From Candidatus Cloacimonadota bacterium (GTDB lineage Bacteria; Cloacimonadota; Cloacimonadia; Cloacimonadales; TCS61): a stretch of DNA of 32,687 nt. The DNA is taken from contig JAGGWK010000021.1 of NCBI GenBank assembly GCA_021157525.1, positions 1 through 32,687 on the forward strand. Reading direction: 5' to 3'. How positions within the stretch are numbered: the stretch's first letter is position 1; each line of letters starts with the position of its first letter. Below the pieces are notes generated by a model. That model did no database searches. It had not been told where the DNA came from and saw only the letters and a program-made list of their open reading frames with translations. The position numbers and the translations under genes are program-made. Below, one piece after another: positions 24,235 to 31,255 of this stretch.

Positions 24235-24484
24235 CGGTATCCTCCTCCTTTTGTTTGATGTTTTTTAGCGCCAACAGAAACACAACGGTGGTGAGACCAG
24301 AGCCTATGGCGGCTTCAGTCATCGCCACATCCGGCGCAGCAAGAAGGAGATAGATGAGACTGGCCAGCAAACTGATGATTCCGGCTGCAATTACCGATGA
24401 CACCAGGTTTTTGATGTACACGGCAAGAAAAGCTGCCACCAGCATTATACTGCCTAAAATGATGATAAAAACGGTGTTTAACAT
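24227..24484 (-). CDS. MbhD-like small membrane subunit (MrpA C-terminal-type)
   Basis: 85 residues, three helices, beginning MLNTVFIIILGSIML. The diagnostic stretch is LLAAPDVAMTEAAIGSGLTTVVFL (A-P-D-V-A-x-T-E-A-x-x-G), seen in MbhD and in the MrpA C-terminus (DUF4040-like). The start is the ATG at 24484 with GGAGGAC upstream; a longer reading of the frame adds 53 polar residues from the antisense of the neighbouring frame and is rejected. Overlaps both neighbours by a few nt. Confidence 0.88.
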   Translation of the reverse strand: MLNTVFIIILGSIMLVAAFLAVYIKNLVSSVIAAGIISLLASLIYLLLAAPDVAMTEAAIGSGLTTVVFLLALKNIKQKEEDTDD

Positions 24485-24810
24485 TTGTCCTCCTCGGTTG
24501 CTTCGTCTTCCCGAAGGCGATCTATCACGGTGCGGTTGGTGAGGGCTATCTTCATGTGGTGGGCAGCTCGGGCCAGAGCGTGGGACGATAGTGGATTGGT
24601 AAAGAGTATAAAGAGAATCAGGATTGTAACTTTCCACACGCATCCGCAGTAGCCTATGCCGATTCCCGTTAAAAACAGGATGCTACCCAGGGTGGTGGCT
24701 TTGGTGCCTGCCTGCATCCGATTGTACACATCGGGCATACGGAGTATACCTAATGCTCCTAAAAGCAAAAACAGTGAACCGATGAGAGTAAGGATGGATC
24801 CTGCCAGCAT
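24478..24810 (-). CDS. mrpG: MrpG/MbhC-like subunit
   Basis: 110 residues. GILRMPDVYNRMQAGTKATTLGSILFL is the MrpG signature (R-x-P-D-x-x-x-R-x-H/Q-A-x-T-x-x-x-T-x-G). Two to three helices with a charged C-terminus (DRLREDEATEEDKC). The ATG at 24810 overlaps the upstream TGA as TGATG; a GTG one codon earlier is less likely. Accessory subunit of the Mrp-type antiporter module. Confidence 0.9.
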   Translation of the reverse strand: MLAGSILTLIGSLFLLLGALGILRMPDVYNRMQAGTKATTLGSILFLTGIGIGYCGCVWKVTILILFILFTNPLSSHALARAAHHMKIALTNRTVIDRLREDEATEEDKC

Positions 24811-25070
24811 CACAGCCCCCTTTCAATGTAGCGAGCCACGGCTATTACACCAAGAAAACTGATGAGGGCATAGACCAAAGCCACATCCAGATAGATGGCG
24901 CGTCCTGCCATGGCGGCTATGAGAGCAATAAGGGATATGGAAATGATGGTCATTACGTCCAGAGCAACTGCGCGGTCGGCGGGAGTTGGACCCTTTATCA
25001 TGCGTAAAAGTGGCAGGAGCAACGCGCTAAAGGCGATGATTCCTGCGATAGTATAAAGCAGATTAGCCAA
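24810..25070 (-). CDS. mrpF: MrpF/MbhB-like subunit
   Basis: 86 residues, three helices. The motif GPTPADRAVALDVMT (G-P-x-x-x-D-R-x-x-A-x-D) is characteristic of MrpF, followed by YLDVALVYALISFLGVIAVARY. It overlaps the MrpE-like gene by 8 nt and ends in TGATG with mrpG. Role: small subunit required for cation/proton antiport. Confidence 0.92.
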   Translation of the reverse strand: MANLLYTIAGIIAFSALLLPLLRMIKGPTPADRAVALDVMTIISISLIALIAAMAGRAIYLDVALVYALISFLGVIAVARYIERGL

Positions 25071-25557
25071 AAATCACCTCCAGATATTTTTCGAAGGTGT
25101 GCACGATTTTATTCGTGGCATCTTCAATGTTTGCAGATCGTACGTCGATCCAATGAATATAATAATACTCACCACAGGTATCCACCGTTAAGGTGCCGGG
25201 GGTGAGGGTAATGGAATTTGCCAGGATTGTTCGGCCCATTTTCGATTTCAACCGTGTCTTCACCTTTACAATGCCCGGGGAAATGGGCAGGGAGGGGGAT
25301 AGCACCCGGCTGGCAACATCGAGGTTTGCCTTGAAGAGCTCCCACAAAAAGACAAAGATATAGAGAATAAAGAAAAAAATGGCTTTGGGGTGCAGATTGA
25401 TGTCTGCAAAGATGTGGGCTTTGGAACCAAAAATAAGGGTGATAATAAGGGCTACTATCCCACCTGCAATCAGCTCCTGCGCATGTACACCAGCTAAAGA
25501 TATCCAGACAATGATCAAAGAGATAAACAGTAACAAATGCTGTTTTAAAGTTTTCAT
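25063..25557 (-). CDS. mrpE: MrpE/MbhA-like subunit, first gene of the complex operon
   Basis: 164 residues with two to three N-terminal helices and a cytoplasmic C-terminal domain. VDT-x-G-E-Y-Y-Y-I-H-W-I-D-V and NSITLTPGTLTVD are the MrpE core (the family consensus is N-S-I-T-L-T-P-G-T). GAGG lies 5 nt upstream of the ATG. It opens an operon of thirteen genes that run to 14471 with mostly overlapping junctions; a candidate promoter lies 34-62 nt upstream. Confidence 0.92.
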   Translation of the reverse strand: MKTLKQHLLLFISLIIVWISLAGVHAQELIAGGIVALIITLIFGSKAHIFADINLHPKAIFFFILYIFVFLWELFKANLDVASRVLSPSLPISPGIVKVKTRLKSKMGRTILANSITLTPGTLTVDTCGEYYYIHWIDVRSANIEDATNKIVHTFEKYLEVIFG

Positions 25558-25590
25558 TCATACCTCATATTCTCATGCTATATATTTCCA

Positions 25591-25619
25591 AATATTGTGG
25601 CATAGTTATGATATGTCAA
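25591..25619 (-). promoter_or_regulatory. Candidate promoter of the Mbx-like operon
   Basis: On the minus strand TTGACA (25619-25614), a 17-nt spacer and AATATT (25596-25591; four of six matches to TATAAT). It is correctly placed for the operon starting at 25557. Confidence 0.5.
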
Positions 25620-25749
25620 ACTGTTTTTTCGAAATAGAAATAATTGACAGTGGTAAAATAAATTTCCCGCAAGCTATCATCAAACTTATCAGTGCGTTAG
25701 TCTTTTCACCAAAACAGAAAGATTTTTTTTATTGACGTTATAACCTTCG

Positions 25750-25780
25750 TTCCAATAAAGAGAGGGGTGATTAATATAAT
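25750..25780 (+). promoter_or_regulatory. Candidate promoter of the permease operon
   Basis: A perfect TATAAT stands at 25775-25780; the -35 region is poor (TTCCAA at 25750-25755, spacer 19), and a second weaker pair TTGACG (25732-25737) / AATAAA (25754-25759) lies just upstream. The predicted start of transcription falls at the beginning of the 9-bp repeats. Confidence 0.4.
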
Positions 25781-25790
25781 AAATTTAATA

Positions 25791-25862
25791 AGTTGAGTAA
25801 GTTGAATTAGTTGAATTGGTGGAATTAGTTGAATTGGTGGAATTGGTGGAATTGGTGGAAAA
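25791..25862 (+). repeat. Eight tandem copies of a 9-bp unit
   Basis: Units of the form (A/G)GTTGAATT / GGTGGAATT repeat without gaps: AGTTGAGTA, AGTTGAATT twice, GGTGGAATT, AGTTGAATT, GGTGGAATT twice, GGTGGAAAA. The array sits in the leader of the permease operon, immediately after the TATAAT box and 48 nt before the start codon. Copy-number change could alter the mRNA leader. Confidence 0.9.
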
Positions 25863-25881
25863 GCAGGGAATATTCCTCTGC
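25863..25881 (+). promoter_or_regulatory. Inverted repeat in the permease leader
   Basis: GCAGGGAATATTCCTCTGC: the central GGAATATTCC is a perfect 10-bp palindrome, and the arms GCAG/CTGC extend it with one bulge. It lies between the tandem repeats and the Shine-Dalgarno and may be an operator or a leader hairpin. Confidence 0.45.
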
Positions 25882-25910
25882 AAAAGAAAATATAAAAACC
25901 GGGGATGGAT

Positions 25911-26336
25911 ATGATAAAAGCTGTTACGATGTTGAAATACTTTCAGAGCCAACTGTGGCGAACGCTGTTTTTGGTCGGTGCAGGGGTGCTCTTTGCGGTT
26001 ACTCTCAGTAGCCTTATACGTCTGGAAGCGGTGGACGTCCTGCAGGAGAAAGTGGCTTTGCCACTACAAATTATCTATGGTGAGCTACTGGGATTCATCT
26101 CTCCGGGGCCTCGGTACATTATGTATCCTATCCTTATTAAACTGCAGGAATTTGGGGTGAATATGGGAGTGATTATTGCTCTTATCAGTGGTCATGTGCT
26201 TATCGAGCCTTCCACCTTTTTGGTGGAAGCGGGCTTCTTTGGGTATCGATTTCCCATCAAGCGTTTTGTGGTATCTCTCATCGTTACCTTTTTAGCAGGG
26301 ATGGCAGCAGCGGCTCTGAGCGGGTTTGTATGTTGA
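25911..26336 (+). CDS. Half-size permease (COG0701/ArsP-like), first of a pair
   Basis: 141 residues, about four membrane helices. The core reads SPGPRYIMYPILIKLQEFGV...ALISGHVLIEPSTFLVEAGFFGYRFP, which parallels the repeat unit of UPF0718/DUF318 permeases (P-x-x-x-x-P-x-x-x-x-L-x-x-x-G) but at half length. ATG 25911 is preferred to 25905 because GGGGATG would be too close to the latter. It overlaps the second half-permease by 7 nt, so the two are probably made in equal amounts and pair up. Substrate unknown; some larger relatives export arsenicals. Confidence 0.68.
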   Translation: MIKAVTMLKYFQSQLWRTLFLVGAGVLFAVTLSSLIRLEAVDVLQEKVALPLQIIYGELLGFISPGPRYIMYPILIKLQEFGVNMGVIIALISGHVLIEPSTFLVEAGFFGYRFPIKRFVVSLIVTFLAGMAAAALSGFVC

Positions 26337-26860
26337 AGTGGTGGAAGAGTCTCGGTCCGGATATCAAGATTGCCATCCTGCTTATCGGTATTTCCGGTGT
26401 ATTGATGCTGTTTTATTCTGTGGATGTGAAGCAGCTGTTTATCACCAATTTGGCACTAACCATCAAAATTTTGTACCTCACGGTGGTAGCCATCGCTATT
26501 ACCACTGTTATCCATTTTCTTGTGCCCGTGGATTTTGCCGAAAAATACCTCAAGAATAACAGTCTTCTCTATCTCTTTTATGCCACCCTGTTGGGTACTC
26601 TCACCCCGGGCCCCGTCTACGCCATTTATCCCATTGTGCTGGAACTGCGTCGCAAAGGTGTGAGTAATGCCATTTTGGTGGCCTTCCTCACTGGTCAAAC
26701 TATTATCGGCCCGGCCCGCGCTCCCTTTGAGATAGGATTTTTCGGCCTTAAATTTTATCTTTTCCGCATCCTTCTTGCACTTGTTATGGGCCCGGTAGCC
26801 GGGCTTCTGTATATTGCTTTTTCTCGCCTGTGGCCGGATATCAAAGAGATCAAATCGTGA
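26330..26860 (+). CDS. Half-size permease, second of a pair
   Basis: 176 residues. A first helix pair (IKIAILLIGISGVLMLFY) precedes a core homologous to the upstream gene: TLTPGPVYAIYPIVLELRRKGV...FLTGQTIIGPARAPFEIGFFGLKFY. Shared positions (PGP-x-Y-x-x-Y-P-I, K/R-G-V, GFFG-x-(K/R)-F) show that the two are ancient duplicates. The start overlaps the upstream stop (ATGTTGA) and the stop overlaps the next GTG (GTGA). A heterodimeric transporter is the likely arrangement. Confidence 0.68.
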   Translation: MLKWWKSLGPDIKIAILLIGISGVLMLFYSVDVKQLFITNLALTIKILYLTVVAIAITTVIHFLVPVDFAEKYLKNNSLLYLFYATLLGTLTPGPVYAIYPIVLELRRKGVSNAILVAFLTGQTIIGPARAPFEIGFFGLKFYLFRILLALVMGPVAGLLYIAFSRLWPDIKEIKS

Positions 26861-27597
26861 TCTATCTGCTGATGTTTGGAGTGGGCGTTGTTGCCGGCTT
26901 CATGAATACCCTTGCTGGCGGTGGTTCTTTGCTGGTGTTGCCGATTCTCATTCTGGCAGGGCTCCCTTCGCCAGTGGCAAACGCCACCAATCGCGTGGCC
27001 ATCTTGCTACAAAACGTCACAGCGGTTCAGCGCTTTCATCAGGCTGGGAAACTGGAGGTGAAGCCGATATTACATATCACCGTATCGGCTGTTGTCGGTG
27101 CCATCCTGGGCTCACTTTTTGCCGTCAATATAAACTCCGCCCTATTTGATAAAATTCTGGGTTTTGTTTTTATCTTGATCCTGATATTGGTATTACGACC
27201 AAAATCTAAAAAACCGATGAAGACATTGCCCCGTTGGCTGGAATGTGTTGTTTTCTTTGGGGTGGGGCTCTACGGTGGTTTTATTCAGGCAGGGGTTGGC
27301 TTTATCTTTTTGGCCGCCCTCAATCTCATCGAGCACTACAACCTGGTGCAGGCCAATGCCGTGAAGACCTTTATTGTGATGAGTTATACCATCTTTGCCG
27401 TTATCGTCTTTGCCACAGCCGGTAAGATATTATGGATTCATGGACTGGTGCTTGCCTGCGGTAACAGCCTTGGTGCCTGGCTGGGGGTGAGATCGGCGGT
27501 GAAAAATGGCGAATCCTTCGTGAAGATGGTTCTGCTCATTGCGGTGAGTATTGCCTGCCTCAAATTCTTTGGGCTCTTTGCACTCATTGGATTGTAA
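26857..27597 (+). CDS. TauE/SafE family anion exporter
   Basis: 246 residues, seven to eight helices. The N-terminus GVGVVAGFMNTLAGGGSLLVLPILILAGLPSPVANATNR is the TauE/SafE (DUF81) signature, and a second copy, GLYGGFIQAGVGFIFLAALN, begins the other repeat. The GTG at 26857 that overlaps the upstream stop as GTGA is preferred; an in-frame GTG at 26830 would overlap by 31 nt. Relatives export sulfite, sulfoacetate or other organosulfur anions. Confidence 0.88.
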   Translation: MIYLLMFGVGVVAGFMNTLAGGGSLLVLPILILAGLPSPVANATNRVAILLQNVTAVQRFHQAGKLEVKPILHITVSAVVGAILGSLFAVNINSALFDKILGFVFILILILVLRPKSKKPMKTLPRWLECVVFFGVGLYGGFIQAGVGFIFLAALNLIEHYNLVQANAVKTFIVMSYTIFAVIVFATAGKILWIHGLVLACGNSLGAWLGVRSAVKNGESFVKMVLLIAVSIACLKFFGLFALIGL

Positions 27598-28419
27598 ATG
27601 ATCAATTTACTGCTTTCCATCATCGCCTCGGTGCTCATCGGAAACCTGCTGATGCTCTTTATGCAAGATGTCAAAAGTGATATCTTCATCATCTTTTTGG
27701 GCAATTACATTACCGCCACCGCCTTCAGTCTGGCAAGAACCTCTGGGGGATTTCATCTTCTTACACCCTTTGATATCGGACTGGGATGTATCACCGGCCT
27801 CTTCTTTCTGGTCAATTTTCTCATCTATCGTAAAAATATCGGGGTCAATGGTCTTTCCCTCAGTGTGGGAGTGATGCGCATTTCGCTGATAATTCCCACC
27901 TTGTTGGCCATCCTGTTGTTTAGTGAGCGAATTGAGTTGTCAAACTACCTGGGCATCGGTGTGATTCTTCTGGCTTTTGTCTTTGTTACCGAAACTCGCA
28001 CACTTCACAATCTTCTCTGGATAGGTCTGCTCTTTGTGGTTACCGGCATCAGTGATGCTTCGCTGAAGATGTTTGATGAGTGGGGAACCGGACCACAGGA
28101 GTGGTTTGTGTTTCTCATCTTTGCCTCGGCGGGAGTGTGGAATCTGGGACTGATCTTCTTGCGTAAAAGCCGTTTTCAATGGCGGTCTCTGGGATATGGC
28201 CTTATACTGGGGGTGCCAAACCAACTGACCACCCGCTTCTTTCTGGCATCCCTGGAAGACGTGCAAGCTGCCATCGCCTATCCACTGATGGCTTCCGGCG
28301 TGGTGGTGATGACTATCCTTACCGACATCTTTTTCTGGCGTAAACGCTTCAGTGGAAAACAGAGGATATCCATGGCCCTAATCGTGGCGGGAATTGTGCT
28401 ACTGAATATCCAGAGATAA
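27598..28419 (+). CDS. EamA-like (DMT superfamily) transporter
   Basis: 273 residues with about ten helices in two five-helix halves, each with the drug/metabolite transporter pattern: VGVMRISLIIPTLLAILLFSERI is the typical helix 3-4 link with the conserved E of the first half, and YPLMASGVVVMTILTDIFFWRKRFSGKQ the equivalent in the second. It begins on the base after the previous stop, with no spacer, so it is translated with the operon. Substrate unknown. Confidence 0.8.
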   Translation: MINLLLSIIASVLIGNLLMLFMQDVKSDIFIIFLGNYITATAFSLARTSGGFHLLTPFDIGLGCITGLFFLVNFLIYRKNIGVNGLSLSVGVMRISLIIPTLLAILLFSERIELSNYLGIGVILLAFVFVTETRTLHNLLWIGLLFVVTGISDASLKMFDEWGTGPQEWFVFLIFASAGVWNLGLIFLRKSRFQWRSLGYGLILGVPNQLTTRFFLASLEDVQAAIAYPLMASGVVVMTILTDIFFWRKRFSGKQRISMALIVAGIVLLNIQR

Positions 28420-28446
28420 AAAAAGAGCCGCTCGGATGAACGGCTC
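28418..28446 (-). terminator. Terminator of the TerB-like gene
   Basis: GAGCCG (28425-28430) pairs with CGGCTC (28441-28446) around a 10-nt loop; on the minus strand it is followed by a seven-T run. It lies between convergent genes and may also slow transcripts coming from the left, though no T-run follows on that strand. Confidence 0.85.
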
Positions 28447-28463
28447 ATGCGTGCTTGGATGAT

Positions 28464-29159
28464 CTAATAGGTTTTGAGGTGCTGATATCGGGCGCTGCGG
28501 TTTTTCCAGTTGCTTACAAATTTTGCATACACCAGGTCATGGTCGATTTCCGTAGATTCCTGGACTTTCACAAGTTTATCCAGCACCTTAATTTCGTCGG
28601 CTTTCATGGCAAAGGTTTTGTGCAGGCTCTCTTTAACGATGTATTTTTTTACGCTTTCAGGTAGCATCAGATAGAGGAGGCTGTAGTCTTTTACGTCCAG
28701 CTTAAAGGCGGCGATCAGTTTTTCGATAAAGGCTTTTTCTTGGGGATGAAACTCATTGTCGGCCACGATCAGCAAGAGCGATGTTTCCAGAATCAGCAAT
28801 TTATCTTCCCGGGAAGTTACATCTGGAAGCAAAGTATCCAGAGAACTGGGGCTTACAAATTCCTTTTCCAGCAGCTTTCTTTGTTCTTCAGTAAAGGCGA
28901 CATCAGCAAAGGCTTGGTCAAAGACAACCCGCTCTTCCGGGCTGATTTTTCCATCCTGCCATGCTGCGTTGATGATGATCTTAGCTGCATTGAACAGATT
29001 CTCTACATTCTCCGGTAAAACTTTTTGAGGGATAGATTCAGCAAGGATGGTTCCCGACTTTATCTCTTTCAGTGTTCCCACTTTATGACCATTTGCATCT
29101 CGAGAGATGGAAAAGGAGTAGGTCCCATCAAAATAATACTCAACAATCTTTTTTTTCAT
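28464..29159 (-). CDS. TerB-like domain protein
   Basis: 231 residues, soluble, no signal peptide. After a ~50-residue N-terminal part with beta-strand character (VEYYFDGTYSFSISRD), two helical repeats follow with acidic motifs of the TerB type: WQDGKISPEERVVFDQAF and VADNEFHPQEKAFIEKLI (A-D-x-E-x-x-x-x-E). TerB proteins are helical metal-binding stress or membrane-linked accessory proteins; the role is not known. GGGGGAG precedes the ATG. It is transcribed alone between its own promoter and terminator. Confidence 0.72.
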   Translation of the reverse strand: MKKKIVEYYFDGTYSFSISRDANGHKVGTLKEIKSGTILAESIPQKVLPENVENLFNAAKIIINAAWQDGKISPEERVVFDQAFADVAFTEEQRKLLEKEFVSPSSLDTLLPDVTSREDKLLILETSLLLIVADNEFHPQEKAFIEKLIAAFKLDVKDYSLLYLMLPESVKKYIVKESLHKTFAMKADEIKVLDKLVKVQESTEIDHDLVYAKFVSNWKNRSARYQHLKTY

Positions 29160-29187
29160 ATTCTCCCCCTTGATATTTCTGGTTTGT

Positions 29188-29217
29188 ATTGTTTTAAAAT
29201 CTACATAATCTTGTCAA
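29188..29217 (-). promoter_or_regulatory. Candidate promoter of the TerB-like gene
   Basis: Minus strand TTGACA (29217-29212), 18-nt spacer, AACAAT (29193-29188), ending 29 nt before the start codon. Confidence 0.45.
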
Positions 29218-29282
29218 ACAATTAACTGACATAATGTGCTATTTCATAAATCCCGGCAAGATTTTTAAAAATACGAAACTAT

Positions 29283-29390
29283 ATGGTTCTTCTGATGTTT
29301 TGCGTTTTGGCAGGATGGCTACAGGCAAAACCCATCAATGTTGTTTTGAACTCGGGACCTCAGTTTGAGGCTGATACGTTGCGACCATGA
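29283..29390 (+). pseudogene. Signal-peptide ORF, probable remnant of a secreted-protein gene
   Basis: ATG 29283 to TGA 29390 encodes 35 residues: MVLLMFCVLAGWLQA is a good signal peptide, then KPINVVLNSGPQFEADTLRP. This reads like the start of an exported protein whose body is gone. There is no clear Shine-Dalgarno. The break coincides with the first copy of a 9-bp repeat, so a small insertion or deletion may have ended the gene. Confidence 0.4.
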
Positions 29391-29534
29391 CAATAGCCTG
29401 GCCGTTCACGGCTAGGGTTGTGTCTCTCTTAAGAAAAAACGACGAAGGATAACAATAATCTGTCATTCAAAATGAACTAATAGTCTACTTGTGCGCACGT
29501 TGAGCAAAGCTCAAGGGGAGTAGTATTGCGACCA
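29379..29534. repeat. Segment flanked by a 9-bp direct repeat (TTGCGACCA)
   Basis: TTGCGACCA occurs at 29379-29387 and 29526-29534, enclosing 138 nt without a gene. Within it CCTGGCCG and CGGCTAGG (29397-29416) form an 8-bp stem with one G-U pair and a TTCA loop, and TTGAGC-AAA-GCTCAA makes a second hairpin near 29499-29513. No terminal inverted repeats were seen, so identity as a small mobile element or an RNA gene is only a suggestion. Nothing else is seen in 29160-29587. Confidence 0.4.
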
Positions 29535-29536
29535 GC

Positions 29537-29571
29537 AAAAAAAACAGCAGAGATTTCTCTGCCGTTTTTTT
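29537..29571. terminator. Bidirectional terminator
   Basis: GCAGAG (29547-29552), ATTT loop, CTCTGC (29557-29562), with eight A on the left (29537-29544) and seven T on the right (29565-29571). It can stop the cyclophilin gene on the minus strand and rightward transcripts on the plus strand. Confidence 0.85.
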
Positions 29572-29587
29572 ATGAGCTGATATCTAC

Positions 29588-30703
29588 CTATTTCATCAAG
29601 ACGCATTTCATCAGCTCGCTGGAGTTGGTACCACTTTTCATACGATAGAGATACACGCCTGAGGTAACAGCAGCGCCTTCATTGTCTGTACCATCCCAGA
29701 TAACGGAGTAGGAGAAGGCATCCTGCGTGGAAGTGGAAGTGAATCCTTCAGATGAGAGGGTTTTTACTATCTGGCCGCGAGAATTAAACACCTCAATGCG
29801 GGCGTCGGCGCTGATTTCCTGATTTAGTGAAAAACTGAAAGTTGTACTGGGATTAAAGGGATTGGGGTAGTTTTGGTGCAGCCTCACAGATCCGGGAGTA
29901 ACGGCTACGCCTGCACCGGCGCCGGCCACTTCCACCGTCCAGATAGTGGGATATTCGTATTCTCCATTGCTCACCAGAGATTTGATCTGGTAGGTGCCGC
30001 CCAGGGGGAAGGAGTAGAAAAATACATTGGATGTTTCGGTCTGCAGTTCGTCATTTACATACCATTGATAGGTGAGGTTAGAATCGTATGAATAGACGGC
30101 GAAGACGATGTATCCCCCTGCATCTGCGGTAAGCTCATGCTCTGGCGGAACGATTTCGTAGAGCTGCGGTGTGACGATGCGGATGCTGTCAATTTCCACA
30201 TCAATGAGGGGCTTGTTTGCAGGATTGCCATTGGGACCGGTGGTTGGCACAACGTTTATGGCATCAACCACATCAAAGCCTTCGATCACATTGCCAAAGG
30301 CGGCGTAGGTGTAATTACCGCTGGTGAAAGGTTCTACCGTGATAAAATATTGCGAGCCTGCGCTGTTTGGCTGGCCGGTGTTTGCCATGCCGATTACATA
30401 GGGCTCATTAAACAGGATGTTTTCGTTAAATTCGTCGGGGATTGTATAGCCAGGACCTCCATAGCCATTGCCATTCGGTCAGCCATCCTGATTCATAAAA
30501 CCGGCAATAACCCGATGAAAAATGAGGTTATCATAAAAATTGGCATTGGTGAGATCTTTGAAATTGTTCACCGTTATAGGAACGTAATCTTCCCGAAGCT
30601 CCACTTTAAAGGTACCCATAGATGTGTACCACTGTGCCACCGATTGACCAAAAAGGCCCCCCATCATGGCCAGAATACCCAAAATAATCAAAAACCGTTT
30701 CAT
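29588..30703 (-). CDS. Secreted cyclophilin-type peptidyl-prolyl isomerase with T9SS tail, interrupted by one in-frame TGA
   Basis: ATG 30703 follows GAGGAGG and starts a signal peptide (MKRFLIILGILAMMGGLFG). The cyclophilin core reads FHRVIAGFMNQDG, then TGA at codon 75 (30481-30479), then PNGNGYGGPGYTIPDEF, NEPYVIGMANTGQPNSAGSQYFIT, all in one frame, so only the single codon is anomalous. The family has D or C at this place (Q-x-G-(D/C)-P-x-G). After the isomerase comes a ~100-residue Ig/PKD-like part (YQWYVNDELQ) and a T9SS type A domain (NYPNPFNPSTTFSFSL ... MKCVLMK). With TGA decoded, the product is 371 residues. Options are selenocysteine (a hairpin follows), a recent nonsense mutation from a Cys codon, or a sequence error. 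Confidence 0.75.
30445..30463 (-). promoter_or_regulatory. Weak candidate SECIS hairpin in the cyclophilin gene
   Basis: On the minus strand TATGG pairs with CTATA (5 bp, one G-U) around the loop AGGTCCTGG, starting 20 nt after the TGA. The loop begins AGGTC, like the AGGUCU loop I recall for E. coli fdhF. The same bases encode the conserved YGGPGY segment, so the hairpin may be coincidence. Confidence 0.3.
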
Positions 30704-30718
30704 CTGTCCTCCTCTCAT

Positions 30719-30733
30719 ATTTGTTTAACAAAT
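30719..30733. promoter_or_regulatory. Perfect inverted repeat upstream of the cyclophilin gene
   Basis: ATTTGTT-T-AACAAAT, 7-bp arms with a one-base centre, 16-30 nt upstream of the start codon. Position suggests an operator or a -10 overlap site. The rest of the 282-nt gap to the nucleotidase-like gene holds no gene that I can support. Confidence 0.4.
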
Positions 30734-30985
30734 CCAAGAAAGCCCTATGGGCAGTTATGACGTCAAGAATAAAAAAAGCATTCCCTTCGCCAAGGCTCCG
30801 GCATTGGGAAAATCTCGGAGGGGCTGGATGTCTTCAATGCATTCGGAAGTTAAAAGGCAAATACCTTTTTCAGATTTATGAAAACATGCCGGGTTTGATC
30901 TCCACCTCTCCCCCCAACTTACAAACCCTTTGACGTACCAACAGAAAAACAGATGGTGGTAATGAAATAAATTCCTGGAGGTCTG

Positions 30986-31255
30986 ATGAGGAACTATGTA
31001 ATCATTCTGCTGCTTTGCACTGCCATTGCCCTGATGGCCAGCGAGGTGGATACCCTTTTTATTTTGAATACCACCGACGTTCATGCTGAGCTTCTGGGCT
31101 TTGATTTTACCACTCGGCAGCCACGGCCGCAAGGTCTTGCTCGCGTGCAAACCCTCATCGATTCACTGCGTAACCACCACCATAACGTGTTACTTCTGGA
31201 TTGCGGCGATATGATGCAGGGCAACATCCTGGCATATTACTACAGTTCGTCATGA
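30986..31255 (+). pseudogene. 5'-nucleotidase/UshA-like gene truncated by an IS element
   Basis: GGAGG (30977-30981) and ATG 30986 start a good signal peptide (MRNYVIILLLCTAIALMAS), followed by LFILNTTDVHAEL (metal-binding D-x-H) and VLLLDCGDMMQGNILAYYY (G-D-x-x-x-G), the first two blocks of the calcineurin-like phosphoesterase domain of UshA/CpdB-type 5'-nucleotidases. The family usually exceeds 500 residues; here similarity stops after about 87 residues at an IS end, where a stop is met at once. The rest of the gene may lie beyond the right end of the IS, outside the window. Confidence 0.85.

Noticed and set aside
25791-25862. CRISPR-like array
   Set aside because: The units are 9 bp and contiguous, with no spacers and no cas genes nearby.
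25829-26011. ORF with repeated NWW motif across the 9-bp repeats
   Set aside because: It arises from translating the tandem repeat, has no ribosome binding site and overlaps the permease start in another frame.
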